Below, in pieces: positions 23,867 to 35,578 of a stretch of DNA of 64,000 bases; position 1 is the stretch's first letter, and each line of letters starts with the position of its first letter. The notes beneath the pieces were generated by a model. That model saw only the letters and a program-made list of their open reading frames with translations, was not told the DNA's origin and searched no databases. Position numbers and translations under genes: made by a program. The stretch spans positions 1,240,001 to 1,304,000 of the forward strand of contig PYIU01000004.1 in assembly GCA_003415625.1 (NCBI GenBank), given 5' to 3'. This DNA is from Aquanectria penicillioides. Taxonomy: Eukaryota > Ascomycota > Sordariomycetes > Hypocreales > Nectriaceae.

Positions 23867-25817
23867 GATGTCGGCGCAGACACGTCGAATGGGATCGCAG
23901 CCCAGTCAGTGAAAGGCGCGGAGAGAAGACACTGCGCGCGCGCAATTTAGTGTCGTCGAGTCGGAGGTTGGTGGTGATGGGGATGTCGCTGGTCTCTGGT
24001 CTCTGGTCTGTGGGCCAAGACTCGGCGGAGGGGTGGAGGGTGGAGGGTCGGAAGTGCGGAGGAGGCTGACCGAGGCAGGCACAGCCGGTGCACAATTGCG
24101 GAGGGGAGAAGGAGGGCAATGTACGGTGTACTTGGGGGCTACGCGCCGAGAGTTACTGCGCTCTGCTCCAGATGTTGGGGGCAAAGGAATTGGGACAAGA
24201 AGAAGCGGTCGGTGGGTTAACAAGCGACACACGACGGCTGGTACAGGACACCTGCGCGGAGGCACAGATGTGGTCATAGGCTGAATGCCCCTTCGCAACT
24301 ATCACACTAATACTTGACTAACTACCTACAGATACCTACCTACCTATTCTGATTTCCGACCTGCAAGTGTCGAGTCTGGGGTTTGGGTGAGTCTGGGGCT
24401 GCTGATAAGGGAGGGCTGGGACCGCCACTGGTAGGCTGGGACCGCTGGGACTGCTCACCCCAGCGAATTGGGTGACAGGAACCCAGGTCCGACGATGGGG
24501 GCCGTCCACGCATCCAAATGTGGGGTAGAAATTATGGACTTTGTCTGTCGGTTTTCGTCGCATGCACGGTCATGGTCATGGTCATGGTCATGGCCACGCT
24601 TTTTGGCTGGGTTCGGCTGGCGCTCTATTTGGCTTGGTTCGGCTTTTTCGGACCAGCACGCCGCGAGCCAAGCTTCCAGTGGGAAATCCGTCCAAGAGTG
24701 AGTGAGGCCTGTAGCCTGTGTGACCTGTGGCCTGTCGCCAAAAGACCAGCGGCAGGTGTTCATCAATGGGGAACACACGTGATAACGTTGCATGCAGCAA
24801 CCCCAGATTCAATCACAACAGCCCGTATCCCTATTCGTAGAGAGCGTGCTACCTACGTACCTCGTAGGTATATAAAGTAGGTAGATACCGACTTACATAG
24901 CATGTATATGCGCAGGCCGGTACTTGGATCGATTCTCGCATGCTGTCTCGCACAAAAGCAAATAAGATAACTTATGTGCCCAGTCGCCCTCTGCCAGGCT
25001 CTCTGCCAGTCACCTGTGGTTTCCACCGCCGTGGGCTGATTTGACCTCTCGCCTCTCATGGTTCTTTGGCCTGCATAGGTGTGCCCAATCCATCCCCTCG
25101 GATCCCTCCGCCTAACCAGTTAGTCACGACCTGATTGCTGATATATCGTAAAATCCGCTCCCTCGAGGTCATTATTTATTTATCAGTGGCATGACCCGCC
25201 ATGACACCACCCAGCTCTTCCCCGCCCTCACTCGGTTGGTCGCCAACTTGTTGCACCACACCTATAGAACACCTGCTCCGCCGGAGCCTCACTACTAGTG
25301 CTAGCGACGCGACGGTTCGCTGCAAACACCCGCTGAGCGCTGCCGCCCATCCACTAAAACCGCGCTGAGTTGCCGCTGGTGGATCCACTGGAGTTTCCCA
25401 CAGACGCCTCTCATCTGGTACTGTAGCCATGACGAGTGTCCGAAGCACATGTACGTACCCTCCAATTGACATCTCCACCGCAAGACGTGCCGTGCGGGAT
25501 CGGCCAATCCTTGCTCGTCGCGCGTCACTTCCTCAACCCCAGCACCCAGCTTTTTGGCTGCATCTTGCATCTTCCACATCCCCGTCGAATCCTCAACTCT
25601 GCGAAACCCATCATCCCAGCTTCTCTCTGTCCCTCCGGTTCTTCCCTTTAATGCGTCGTATTGCCCATTTTCATCCCTCGTCTCCATCTGCCTCTCCCTC
25701 GCCGTTCCCTCTCCTCCTGTCTGAACTCTGCCACATCCCCATCGCCACCAGGGCCATGGAACCCAGGTAGACCAAACCGCTAAACTCCGTTTGACACCCT
25801 CTATAGCCTTAGCCATC
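23867..25817. other. Divergent intergenic region between creC and GEM1
   Basis: About 1.95 kb shared by two divergently transcribed genes, so it holds both promoters. It includes a GGTCAT repeat (about 24568-24592) and ACCTACC-type repeats. No further gene was found; an open frame continuing upstream of creC on the minus strand (to 24119) is explained by the creC leader and intron. Confidence 0.6.
24851..24869. repeat. ACCTACG / CGTAGGT inverted repeat
   Basis: Seven-base arms with a 5-base spacer. It belongs to the same family of ACCTACC-type motifs as those at 1923, 6904, 24321 and 33063. Confidence 0.7.
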
Positions 25818-27775
25818 ATGGCCGCTGGTACGATGCCTTCACCTGCTCCATCCGAGTTCCCAAGCTGTTGAGCTTGCCGTCTAACCCGCGTCTCTCACCA
25901 GTACGTATCTGTGTCTGCGGCGACGAGAACACTGGCAAGTCGAGCCTCATTGCCTCTCTCGTCAAAGACCAGTTCGTCAACACCAAGATCCAACCTGTCC
26001 TCCCTCAAATTACCATCCCCCCGAGCATCGGCACCCCCGAAAACATAACAACGACCATCGTCGATACCTCCGCTCGCCCCCAGGACCGCACCACTCTCCG
26101 CAAAGAGATCCGCAAATGCAATGTCATCCTGCTCGTCTACGCCGATCACTATAGTTATGAGCGTGTTGCCCTCTTCTGGATGCCCTATTTCCGCTCACTC
26201 GGCGTCAATGTCCCCGTCGTCCTCTGCGCAAACAAATCCGACCTTGCCGGCCAAGGCACTACGCCCCAGGTCGTAGAGGAGGAGATGCTTCCCGTCATGG
26301 CTGAGTTCCGCGAAATCGACTCCTGCATTCGCACGAGCGCTCGAGAGCACCGAAACGTCAATGAAGTCTTCTTCCTCTGCCAAAAGGCCGTTACTCACCC
26401 CATTGCTCCGCTCTTCGACTACAAGGAAGGCCATCTCAAGCCGGCTTGTGTAAACGCTCTCAAGCGCATCTTCTATCTCTGTGACAAGGACCAGGATGGA
26501 TACCTCAGCGAACAGGAAATGCGTGACTTCCAAGCCCGCTGCTTCGATAAACCCTTGACCACGGATGACCTCGATAATATCAAGCTGTCCATCTCCAAGT
26601 CTCTCCCAGACTCTGACCTCGAAAAGGGAATTGACCTTGGGGGCTTTTTGCAGCTCAACAAGCTCTACGCTGAAAAGGGACGTCATGAAACCATATGGAT
26701 TATTCTTAGGAAATACCACTATACCGACAGCCTTAGTCTCGAAGACAAATTCATCCGACCCAAGTTCGAAGTCCCGGAGTATTCCTCCTCCGAGTTGAGC
26801 CCTGCTGGGTATCGATTCTTTGTCGATCTCTTCTTGCTGTTCGACAAGGACAACGACGGCGGCCTCAATGACGAGGAGCTTGAGGCATTGTTCACACCGA
26901 CTCCTGGGTTACCAAGTTCTTGGACTGATTCGTCTTTCCCCTCGTCGACCGTCAGGAACGAGGCAGGTCATATCACTCTTCAGGGTTGGTTGGCTCAGTG
27001 GAGCATGACGACATTCATCGAACCAAAAACGACCATAGAATATCTAGCCTATCTTGGCTTTGAACCGTCAAACCCCAAGGATCCCATTACTGCTGCCTTG
27101 AAGATCACCAAACCCCGCAAGAGGAGAAGACGGCCGGGTCGTGTAGAGCGTAATGTCGTCCTCTGCTACGTCATTGGTGCGTCTGGTGCTGGCAAATCTG
27201 CCCTTCTGGATTCTTTCCTCAACCGGCCATTCGAGGGCCTATATCATCCCACCATTAAGCCTCGCAGGGCTGTAAACAGCGTTGAGCTACCGGGTGGCAG
27301 ACAGGTTTACCTCATTCTTGAGGAGCTAGGTCAACTTGAGCCTGCCATTCTTGAGAACCAGGCCAAGTTGGACTCATGCGATCTCCTCTGCTATGCCTAT
27401 GACTCGTCCGACCCTGATTCCTTCTCTCATATTGTCGAGATGCGTGCAAAGTATCCTCACTTAGACGAATTGCCTTCCATCTACACTGCCCTAAAGGCCG
27501 ACAAGGACAAGACAAACCAACGCTGCGAACTTCAGCCCGATCAGTACACAACTTCATTGAACATGAGCCTCCCTCTTCACGTCAGTGTCACATGGGGCAG
27601 CATCAGCGAGCTCTTCGTCGCCTTGGCCGATGCCGCCACCAATCCCAGCACTGCCTTCCCGAAGACGAATGACGAAGGGCCAGACCGAACGAGTCTTTAC
27701 ATGGCACTCGGCGCCACGGCATGCGCAGGCGTTGCAGCCTTGATGATTTGGCGACGTGCTACGAATGATGTTTAA
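25818..27775 (+). CDS. GEM1: Mitochondrial Rho GTPase Gem1/Miro
   Basis: Two exons: 25818-25827 and 25902-27775, giving 627 residues, the normal Miro length. The tiny first exon (ATGGCCGCTG) splices to give [20 protein letters not shown]. The N-terminal GTPase has the P-loop GDENTGKS and the NKSD base-recognition motif. Two EF-hand loops follow ([13 protein letters not shown] and [13 protein letters not shown]), then a second GTPase with P-loop [11 protein letters not shown], and a C-terminal tail anchor ([20 protein letters not shown]). Miro sits in the mitochondrial outer membrane; in yeast, Gem1 regulates mitochondrial shape, inheritance and ER-mitochondria contact sites. The second GTPase is more divergent, as usual in fungi. 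The gene converges with ABD1 downstream. Confidence 0.96.
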
Positions 27776-28232
27776 GTTCACTTGGATTGATATAGGAGTA
27801 GGAAACTCGTAAGGGTGTCACGGTCGACAAATGGATTGGGGGCTTAAAGTACTCGGGACCAAGAGCGTAAATGGCATGCATTCGTGACTCATTTCATCGA
27901 GACCTAGAGAATAAGGGTTAAGTCAGGCAGAGGTCGGTAATCTAGGAGCACAGGAGGATCTTTTTGCATGAGAAGGAGTTGTTAATTTCGTCATTGAGGA
28001 CAGACTATGATACCCAGCTCCGTCGTAAACTTTTCAGTAGCATACTGGGATGTAATGATGCCGATGCCACCTTATTTTCTCTCGCCTAATAAAAAAAAAC
28101 TTCCAAATTTGCCAATTACTCCCCTGTGCTCCAAAGCTCCTATGACCTCCACCCGTTTACAACCGCCCGGGATTTATTGGTTCCGAGTCTATGCGTTGTC
28201 CATTGACTGCGTAGCAGGCATGTGCCCTAACC
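27776..28232. other. Convergent 3' region between GEM1 and ABD1
   Basis: Short AT-richer segment holding both 3' UTRs. Nothing else was recognised. Confidence 0.6.
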
Positions 28233-29662
28233 TTACACCTTGTAGAAGCAGAAGCCAACATAGAAGCTTGCCGCCTCCATCTCGTCATCAGATACCAGTA
28301 GAGGGCCAGCGCCACGCTCACGAACGCCCATGCGCTCGCTGAGGGGGCCAAGCTCCGCGTCGTCCTTCTCAGACTCCCAGATCTCGGGGAACGTGCGGTG
28401 GAACTGCAATTCGAGGTTGTAGTCCTCGGCAAGGGCACGGAAGGCCTCCCATGGGACAACATATTCGGGGACCTCTTCGACAGCCTCATCCAGGAAGAAG
28501 TTGTATTTCCATCCAAAGGCGGGGCGGAAGACACCGTCCTCTGGTGTCTTGCCGGGGAATCGCACACGATAAATGCTGTTCCCCCATTCGGCCGTCGGAT
28601 CAGCCTCGCCCTCCTCGAGTTCACCATCCTCGGGCTCAGCAGGAGGCGGAGTCGTGGAGTCTTCAGCTTTCTCACCCAACGCTTGGGCTTCGCGCTTCGC
28701 AGCCGCCTTTTCGTTGAACTTGCGGACATGTTCACCGAGGACATCTGAGTTGGGGATGCAACCAATGAAACGGCCGCCCTTTTTCAAAGCGCCAGCAACG
28801 TTTCGAAGCATGTTGCGGGCGTTCTTCTCTGACTCAAAAGCGTAATGCATGGAAAACATCATGCTGACGACGTCAAAGCCTCGGCGATTCATGGGCGAGG
28901 GGTCCCAGCCGACTTGGCGAACGATCTCAATATCCTCGATGCTCTCACCATAGCAGTCCTTGACATGGAATCGAGCATCGAACAATCGAGGCGGAGGGCG
29001 CCTGCTATGCCCCCCTCGACCACCTCGGCCGCCACGCGAGCTCAGAGCCCTGTAGCGCTCGCGAGCTTGGTCAATACTCACGTCGGCGGGGTCCAAACCA
29101 ACGTAGAGCTGAATTGGTTGCGGGGCCTGCTGCCACTTGCTAAGATCGCCGCCTTTGCCGCAGCCAATGTCGAGAACGAGTAGCTCCTTGCCACTTGAAC
29201 GGCCCATCTCACGAGAGCCAGGGGTGTGATCTTCGTCGGGGGAGTAGCGCTGGATGATGCAGCTCTTGATCCAATTGTTGAATACTCGGAGGCCCTTGAT
29301 CCTGCTGTCCCTGGTCCGCCAATCGCGGCCTCGCTCGGGACATTGTTGTAATGTTGTCTCACAACATCGTTTATGCCGCGGATTCTGTTCTCTTCGTCAT
29401 GCGCGGCCTGCTGTGAAACGGATCCACGCTCCCGGTCCATTTGGCGCTGTCGGATGGCCTCACGTTCGGCCTCGGAGAACCTGGCGCGAGCACCAGGGCG
29501 CTTGAGCTTGCGGGGCTGATCGGATGGGGAGACGGCGCGTCGCTTGGCAGGCTGGAGCGACTTTGCATTGTAGGGCTGAGGGAGGTCGTCTTGGGTCTCT
29601 TCGTCGGCGGGTCGTTTGCGGCCAGACCTGTCACCTGACCGGTCTGGACTTGATCGACCCAT
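28233..29662 (-). CDS. ABD1: mRNA cap guanine-N7 methyltransferase, with an apparent 1-base frame error
   Basis: Intronless. After a basic disordered N-terminus (MGRSSPDRSGDRSGRKRPAD) the conserved block starts at GINDVVRQHYNNVP near residue 109. Here the frame must shift at the G-run 29337-29339 (one C missing on the coding strand) to continue as ERGRDWRTRDSRIKGLRVFN. The S-adenosylmethionine site LDIGCGKGGDLSKW (about residues 161-175) follows, then VVSMMFSMHYAFESEKNARN and the C-terminal FRPAFGWKYNFFLDEAVEEV. With the restored base the protein is 476 residues. It methylates N7 of the cap guanosine on nuclear pre-mRNA. The gene is essential in yeast and every catalytic block is intact on both sides of the break, so a real loss is unlikely. 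Acidic and Gly/Arg-rich inserts are lineage-specific. Confidence 0.93.
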
Positions 29663-30480
29663 AATGAGATGTGGTTTAGGAATTGTTTCTTCTGTATGTG
29701 GATGCGCGTTGTGGAAGGATGAAGGTTGGACGGAAGTGCGATGGGTGGCCGTGTCGTGGTGTTGTTGGTGTTGGTGTTGAAGCTGAGTTTAAGCTGAGGT
29801 TGACAGAAAGCTTGGCCTGAGGTGGATCTCATTCAAGCAGTGCACGCACTCAAGCAATCCACTGGGAATCGGGCCAAGCGCACAGCTGCACCATGTGATT
29901 GGCCCGCCGCCGAAACTCTCCGCCCACCCTATACTTGTACCTTCACATATGACTTCAGGGTCCTTCAGGGACCTTCAGGGACACGTTACACCAGAAAATG
30001 GTTCTGATTGTGGTTTAATTTATCTACCCTGAGACAAAATGGGCTTGGTTGGTATTTTTAGGACAAAGTACTTGCGTTTTTTTAAGTCGTGAAATGCTCA
30101 CTCAAGTCATGCTTCCTAAGACAAAGCAAGACCCTAAATCAAGTTCGTGTTGAGATAGACTCGTTGTGGCCAGTACTCTCAAGCAAGTGATATGGATTTG
30201 CAGAGGCAGAAGAGAAATCCCACATCAGCCGAGGGCTTCTACACGAGATGCAGGGTGACGCAAAGCCTTCAATTTAAAACCAACGCATTCACTTTAGACC
30301 AAGTATGCTTGTTTGAGTAGAGTATCTATTGCATTATTATTATCAGGTATTACAATTAATCCTTTCACATTTCCGTTTTTAATTGTTTTTACTTACCATT
30401 ACATATCTCTTACCTTTTTCTTCATCTATTCTACCATCTATGAGTTAAAATCTCAAGACTTCCCCATGAGTGGGATGCAT
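29663..30480. other. AT-rich spacer between ABD1 promoter and MFS gene 3' end
   Basis: The part from about 29990 to 30480 is clearly more AT-rich than the window average and carries no gene. A short GACCTTCAGG-like direct repeat occurs at 29955-29981. Confidence 0.6.
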
Positions 30481-32251
30481 CTAGTGTCTAGACCTTCCTT
30501 GGGGCGCGTTTCTGAGGTTCTTCCATTCCATCCCCACCGCCGGCACTAGTAGGAAACACGAAACGGCCACCACAACGATAAAAGTCTTTTGCAAAGCGTC
30601 GTTATAAGCCACCAATACGCTGTGAAGTTTTTCTGACGAAACAAGTTTTGCCAGGTTTGTTGCTCCGGCCTGAATGATTGCCTGGGCGTCGACATGGCCA
30701 ATTCTCTTCAGTCCGTCAGACAAGTCGTTGACGAAGATGGATTGTCCGATGCACATGAAAATTGCGCCGCCAAGCGACTGTGAAAAAAACATGAGCGAAA
30801 TCCCGATGGAGATGTCGGACTGCGCCAGAACGGTTTGCGCTGCTGTGCTGGGCTGCTGCATGCCGGTTCCCAATCCTAGGCCGAACAGAATTTGATATCC
30901 GATCCAGGCTGAGTGGCCGGTGTTGATATTAAAAGTCGTCATCAAGCCCGAGCCAATTGAAGTTAGAATTGCGGAAATGAACATCCAAGGATTATAATAT
31001 CCCGTCCTAGTGATGATGGCGCCTGACATGATGGCGCCCACAACGAGTGACAAGACCAAAGGAATAGTATCAATGCCTGACTTGATAGCTGAAACGCCCT
31101 TGACGGCTTGGAACCAGATAGGAAGATTATAGAGCAGCGATATCATGCCCCCACCAATGCACATAGCATATATGATACCGCAGGCAACGCTGCGCTGCGC
31201 AACGATGCGGGGAGGAATGGTTGCATCTTCCTGCAGCCAGATCTGCACGCCTACAAATAAGAGTAGCAGGATTCCAGCAACTACCAAGAGGGCAATGACT
31301 CGGCCATTGTTCCAAGGGTATGTGGCGCCGCCCCACTGTAACGCAAGAATGAAACATACGATTCCAGGCAGGAAGAGAACAGTACCAATGGGATCCATGC
31401 GGATGAACTGGCGCTTAAGAGTTTCTCCTCCAGTGTTGGATGGAACATGGAGGAAGAGAACAAGAACGGCGAGTACAACACCTCCAATTGGAAGACTTGA
31501 AAAACATGTTAGTGGTGGATTCATTGAGTGGTTCAGGTATACAACCAAGGGTGAACAGACTTTATATAAAAGCACCATCGCCAAGTGATATTGTCTGTGA
31601 AGGCACCTCCCATAAGAGGACCGATAATTGATGCAACTCCGAACATAGAGCCCATGAGACCGATGTACATTGGCCGCTTCTCGAGGGGCAAGATCTGTGT
31701 GAGAATGACGGATGACCCTGAAAAGATGCCGGCTGAGCCCATTCCAGCGATAGCGCGGCCAATGATGAATGCTGTTGAATTAGGGGCACCGCCGCAAAGA
31801 GCAGAGCCAACTTCGAAGATGGTCGTGGCTGTAAGAAAGACGATCTTGGTAGAGTAGAAGGTGTATATTCGGCCCCAGAGGAGCTGGGTTGCAGCACTAG
31901 TAATAAGATAGGCGCTGGCGTACCAGCTGATGTCGTCTAGGGCATGAAAATCGGTTGAAATCTGAGGAACTGCGGTTCCGATGATGGTCCGGTCCTGTGA
32001 CAATCACCGTTAATGCTTCCAATTAGGGTTTCGGGGGATTTGAATGAACTACAACATACCAAGGCTACTAGAAACATTGTTGCGTAGAGGGAAGCGAGAA
32101 CCAAGCCCAACTTGGGCCCAGTTATGAAAGCCTGCCCATTCTTTGAATGGGATTCGGCATTCAGGTTAGAATTAGCAAGGCCATTCTCGAGCTGTTTGGG
32201 CTCGGTTATGGTTAAGCCGCCTAAAGGAGGATGTGTGTCCTCGGCTTTCAT
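30481..32251 (-). CDS. MFS multidrug/toxin-efflux-type transporter (DHA2-like, 14 TM)
   Basis: Three exons: 32060-32251, 31561-31994 and 30481-31495, giving 546 residues. The second intron uses a GTCTGT donor and restores the motif [18 protein letters not shown]. Diagnostic motifs are [20 protein letters not shown] after TM1, [20 protein letters not shown] with the loop 2-3 signature, and [20 protein letters not shown], a motif-C-like segment. The many hydrophobic segments fit the fourteen-helix drug:H+ antiporter family that includes fungal toxin-efflux pumps. It acts in the plasma or vacuolar membrane; the substrate is unknown. No biosynthetic genes sit beside it, so a metabolite-cluster role is not supported. 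Both flanks are AT-rich, which sets it apart from its housekeeping neighbours. Confidence 0.9.
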
Positions 32252-33448
32252 GGTGATAAAAGAGTGTATTAGTGAGGTGTAGTGCCAATGTGTTCAGCAC
32301 AAGCGGACAAGGTATTGTAATCAAGTCTGATCTCAGTGAAAAGGACACCGGGAAACTGATGGGCACTCGGTCATATTTATTTACACTCATACTGGGAATC
32401 TCAACTTATAACCAAATCTCATGTCAATATCGGATGAGAGCCGGGCAGACGGTATCGAGCCTGGACCCATGGAGGACTGTGATTGGCTGGGGGCGCTGGC
32501 ACCGTCAACGAACGGGACCGAAGCTAGCTGAGATGCCCGATGCCAAGAGAGTCGTCGGCAACTTTTTACAAGTCGACTACCCGAAATGATCGACTCGGCC
32601 GAATGATGGACTTTTAGCACTACCTATTTCCCTTGTTTGGCCGCCCTGAGATCATACCTGGCATTTATCCTTGTTGTGCATCGCTTTTCGGCTGGGGGGA
32701 AATTATGTAGGGCTTCATGGGTCTTGATGTCGCCCCCGAAATATTACCTCTGGCACCTGTATGTTTCTATTGGTTATGTTCAGTATGTCCTAAAACAGTA
32801 TTCAACACTTTAGGTCAATCGTGTATGATAATATAAGCTTTATTTTTTCCTTCAAGACTTGCATTACTAAATATTGTAAGGAGAATTATTGAATGAGCAT
32901 TAAACTTTCTAGATTACGAAAAAAAACTAGAATTTCCTGCAGCCCTCTGAGTGATGTTCTGTTCTGTTGGGTTGCCTTGCTTGCTGGTCTCACCTCACTG
33001 CTAATAATTGGAGATCATCACAAATCACCTTTAAGTGGACACTATTCTGGCTCGTGGCTTGCCTACCTACCTACCTACCCTATACCAAAGACCGGAAATG
33101 GTACGTACCCACGCCGCCTGGAACGAAGCTCCAGTTTTTAGTGCGTGTCCCGCTGTAGCCTTGAGCCTTGCAGCGGGTTGGGTGCCCGGGCCTCTCAGCT
33201 TCCATTGGCCTCTGTCGCATTACAACACTGCACCGCAGCAACACCATCTTCGTCAACCTCACACAGCTCAAGCTTTCTCTCCGACATCATCATCACCAAC
33301 CAACCCCCGTCCCTCCGATCGATCAGACCCCCAACCCCCTCACGACCACGACCAAGCTCACGACTGCCGTCTCTCCTTCCGCCTCCCTCCCCCTCCTCCT
33401 GCATACCTCCTCCGCAGCAGCTCCCAACTAGGCTCCTCCTCGCCCATC
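32252..33448. other. Divergent intergenic region between MFS gene and RPN7
   Basis: The part 32590-32940 is AT-rich. An ACCTACC array lies at 33063-33079, followed by a C/T-rich leader before the RPN7 start. The frame upstream of the RPN7 ATG stays open but has no similarity to the family and is read as leader. Confidence 0.6.
33063..33079. repeat. CTAC/ACCT direct repeat array
   Basis: Four CTAC units (ACCTACCTACCT type), related to the other ACCTACC motifs in the window. Confidence 0.75.
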
Positions 33449-35021
33449 ATGGGTTCCGATCCCCAATACGCCAAATGGCCCCTGCTGCCTCTGTCGCAGC
33501 ACGTCTTCACCCTCACAAACGCCTACGCCTCCAAACCCGCCCAACAAGCTGCCGTCAAGGCCCTCCAAGATGCCATCGCCCAGGACAAGATGGCTCCCTT
33601 CTACCGCTACCTCGCCCACCCCATCGACGGTATCCTCAACACCATCGGCGAGGGCGGCGCCTCCGCCCCCGGCAAGCCTCTCTCTCGGAAGTCTAGTCTT
33701 GTTGGAATGGTTGCCACAAAACCTGCCGCCACCACCATCAGCCTGCCCTGGGACGAGGGCCTCTACAACAAGCTCAAGGAGGACAACGACAGCGAGCTCG
33801 AGGAGTTTAAGAAGGAGGAGGATGAGGCCGAGGAGCAGGCTGGCGATACGGAGGTTATTGCTGCCAAGGGCAAGCGCGCAGAGTTCTGGGCCAGAGTCGG
33901 TGACAAGGCATGTTCCACTCGCCTTCGACTATTCATTGGGAACTGACAGCTAACCGTTTCCTCAGGACAAAGCCATTGCCGCCTACGAGAGCGTCTTTGA
34001 GAAGACCGGCATCCTGGGTGCTAAGATCGATCTCGTCCTCGCCATAATACGTATGGGTCTCTTCTACGGAGACAAGCCCCTCGTCAAGAAGCATGTTGAG
34101 CGGGCCAAGACCTTGGTGGAGACGGGCGGTGACTGGGATCGTCGCAACCGCCTCAAGGCCTACGAGGGCCTTCACTTGCTCACCCTCCGCTCCCACAACC
34201 TCGCCGCTCCTCTTCTCCTCGATTCCCTCTCTACCTTCACTAGCTACGAGCTCTGCACCTACTCCAACCTCGTCGTTTACTCCGTCCTCGCCGGTTCCGT
34301 CTCCCTCAAGCGAGTCGACTTCAAGTCCAAGGTTGTCGATGCTCCTGAGATCAAGGCCATTCTTGGCGATGGCGAGGACAAGCTCCTTGCTCTCAGTGGC
34401 GCCCTCAGCGCCGGCCCTAGCGCCGAAGGCGATGCCGCCTCCAAGGGCCCTACCACTACTGCTGTCAACCTGACGACTCTCGGCACCAGCTCCGATCAGC
34501 CCGAGGCCGAGCTTGCCATTGACTTCAGCCCTCTCGCTCTGCTCGTCAGCAGCTTGTACAACGGCAACTACAAGACCTTCTTTCAGTCCCTCGCCGACGT
34601 TGAGGAACAGTTCCTCAACCAGGACCGCTACTTGCATGAGCACAAGAGCTGGTTCATTCGTGAGATGCGCCTCCGTGCTTACCAGCAGCTCCTCCAGAGC
34701 TACCGAGTTGTCGGCCTCGAGAGCATGGCCAACGACTTCGGTGTCACTGTCGACTTCCTCGACCGGTAAGCAATTCTCAATGTCGCTAGCTACTGCCAAG
34801 AAACTAATCGTAAATCTTATAGTGACCTCGCCCGCTTCATCGCTGCCGGCCGAATCCCCTGCACCATCGACCGAGTTACTGGCAAGGGCGTCATTGAGAC
34901 CAACCGACCTGACGACAAGAACAAGCAGTATCAGGATGTCGTGCGCCAGGGAGATCAGCTTATCACCAAGCTGCAGAAGTATGGCCAGGCCGTGAGGTTG
35001 AGGGGCAGCGAGAGGGCATAA
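33449..35021 (+). CDS. RPN7: 26S proteasome regulatory subunit Rpn7 (PSMD6)
   Basis: Three exons: 33449-33907, 33966-34765 and 34823-35021, giving 485 residues. The start MGSDPQYAKWPLLPLSQHVF fits Rpn7 N-termini. The first intron has a GC donor (AAG|GCATGT..CTCAG|GAC), giving WARVGDKDKAIAAYESVFEK; the second is GT..AG. A TPR-like helical region (DLVLAIIRMGLFYGDKPLVK, NRLKAYEGLHLLTLRSHNLA) precedes the PCI domain (about residues 280-450; YQQLLQSYRVVGLESMANDF, DLARFIAAGRIPCTIDRVTG). Rpn7 is a lid subunit of the 19S regulatory particle, needed for lid assembly and degradation of ubiquitinated proteins. An Ala/Gly/Ser insert (GALSAGPSAEGDAASKGP) is a fungal extension. No frame errors were seen. 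Confidence 0.96.
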
Positions 35022-35578
35022 ATGAAGAAGATAATTCAACTGATGGGACAAGGCTGCGAGGAGTTGACGAGAAATCTTGATTTTTGGTAATTCCGCGTGG
35101 TGGCAAAGTGAGAAGCGGTGGGACGGGTGGGGGAAGAAGTGGGAGAGACATGTGCCGCCACGCTTTGCCTACTTACTTAACTGTATGATACAGACTTAGA
35201 CAGGCCAGTGCGATAATAGAATTGGCTGGGTCCCGAAAGACGGAAAGGATGGCACGTCCCTAGCTGAGCCCCCTTATTTCTTTGACCGCTGTGATGAGAT
35301 AATTTGCTCGCATTCTCCCCACACTTTGACATCGGTGTATGTGCAATTGTTTTCTAGTAAGATGATTCACAGGGCAGCGGGAGGAAAAAAAAAGATAGAT
35401 GGGGAGGGCCCGAGGCTGAGATATTGATCTTTCATGGATGTTAAATTCGCAGTTGAGTTTCTATATCTGATCCAACGCTCAATCATCCAACGCTGTTTAC
35501 ATTCCTTTTTTACGTTAAGTAGCTATGCTAACCCGCCGCCATGGCGTACCCATTTCTTTAACTTTAATTTCCCATAAT
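35022..35578. other. Convergent 3' region between RPN7 and alanine aminotransferase
   Basis: Holds the two 3' UTRs; a short A-run lies near 35385. No gene recognised. Confidence 0.6.

Noticed and set aside
23250..24119. 290-codon minus-strand frame extending creC upstream
   Set aside because: The splice ATGTT|GTACGT..CAACAG|C gives the family start MFVLPPPP, so the upstream part is leader and intron; the distal part also reads through the next donor.
33035..33448. N-terminal extension of RPN7
   Set aside because: The extension is Pro/Ser/His-rich with no similarity, while MGSDPQYAKWPLL at 33449 matches the usual Rpn7 start.
35099..35107. GGTGGCAAA, identical to the yeast proteasome-associated control element, near RPN7
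   Set aside because: It lies downstream of the RPN7 stop in a convergent region, not in its promoter, and a 9-mer is expected about every second window of this size by chance.
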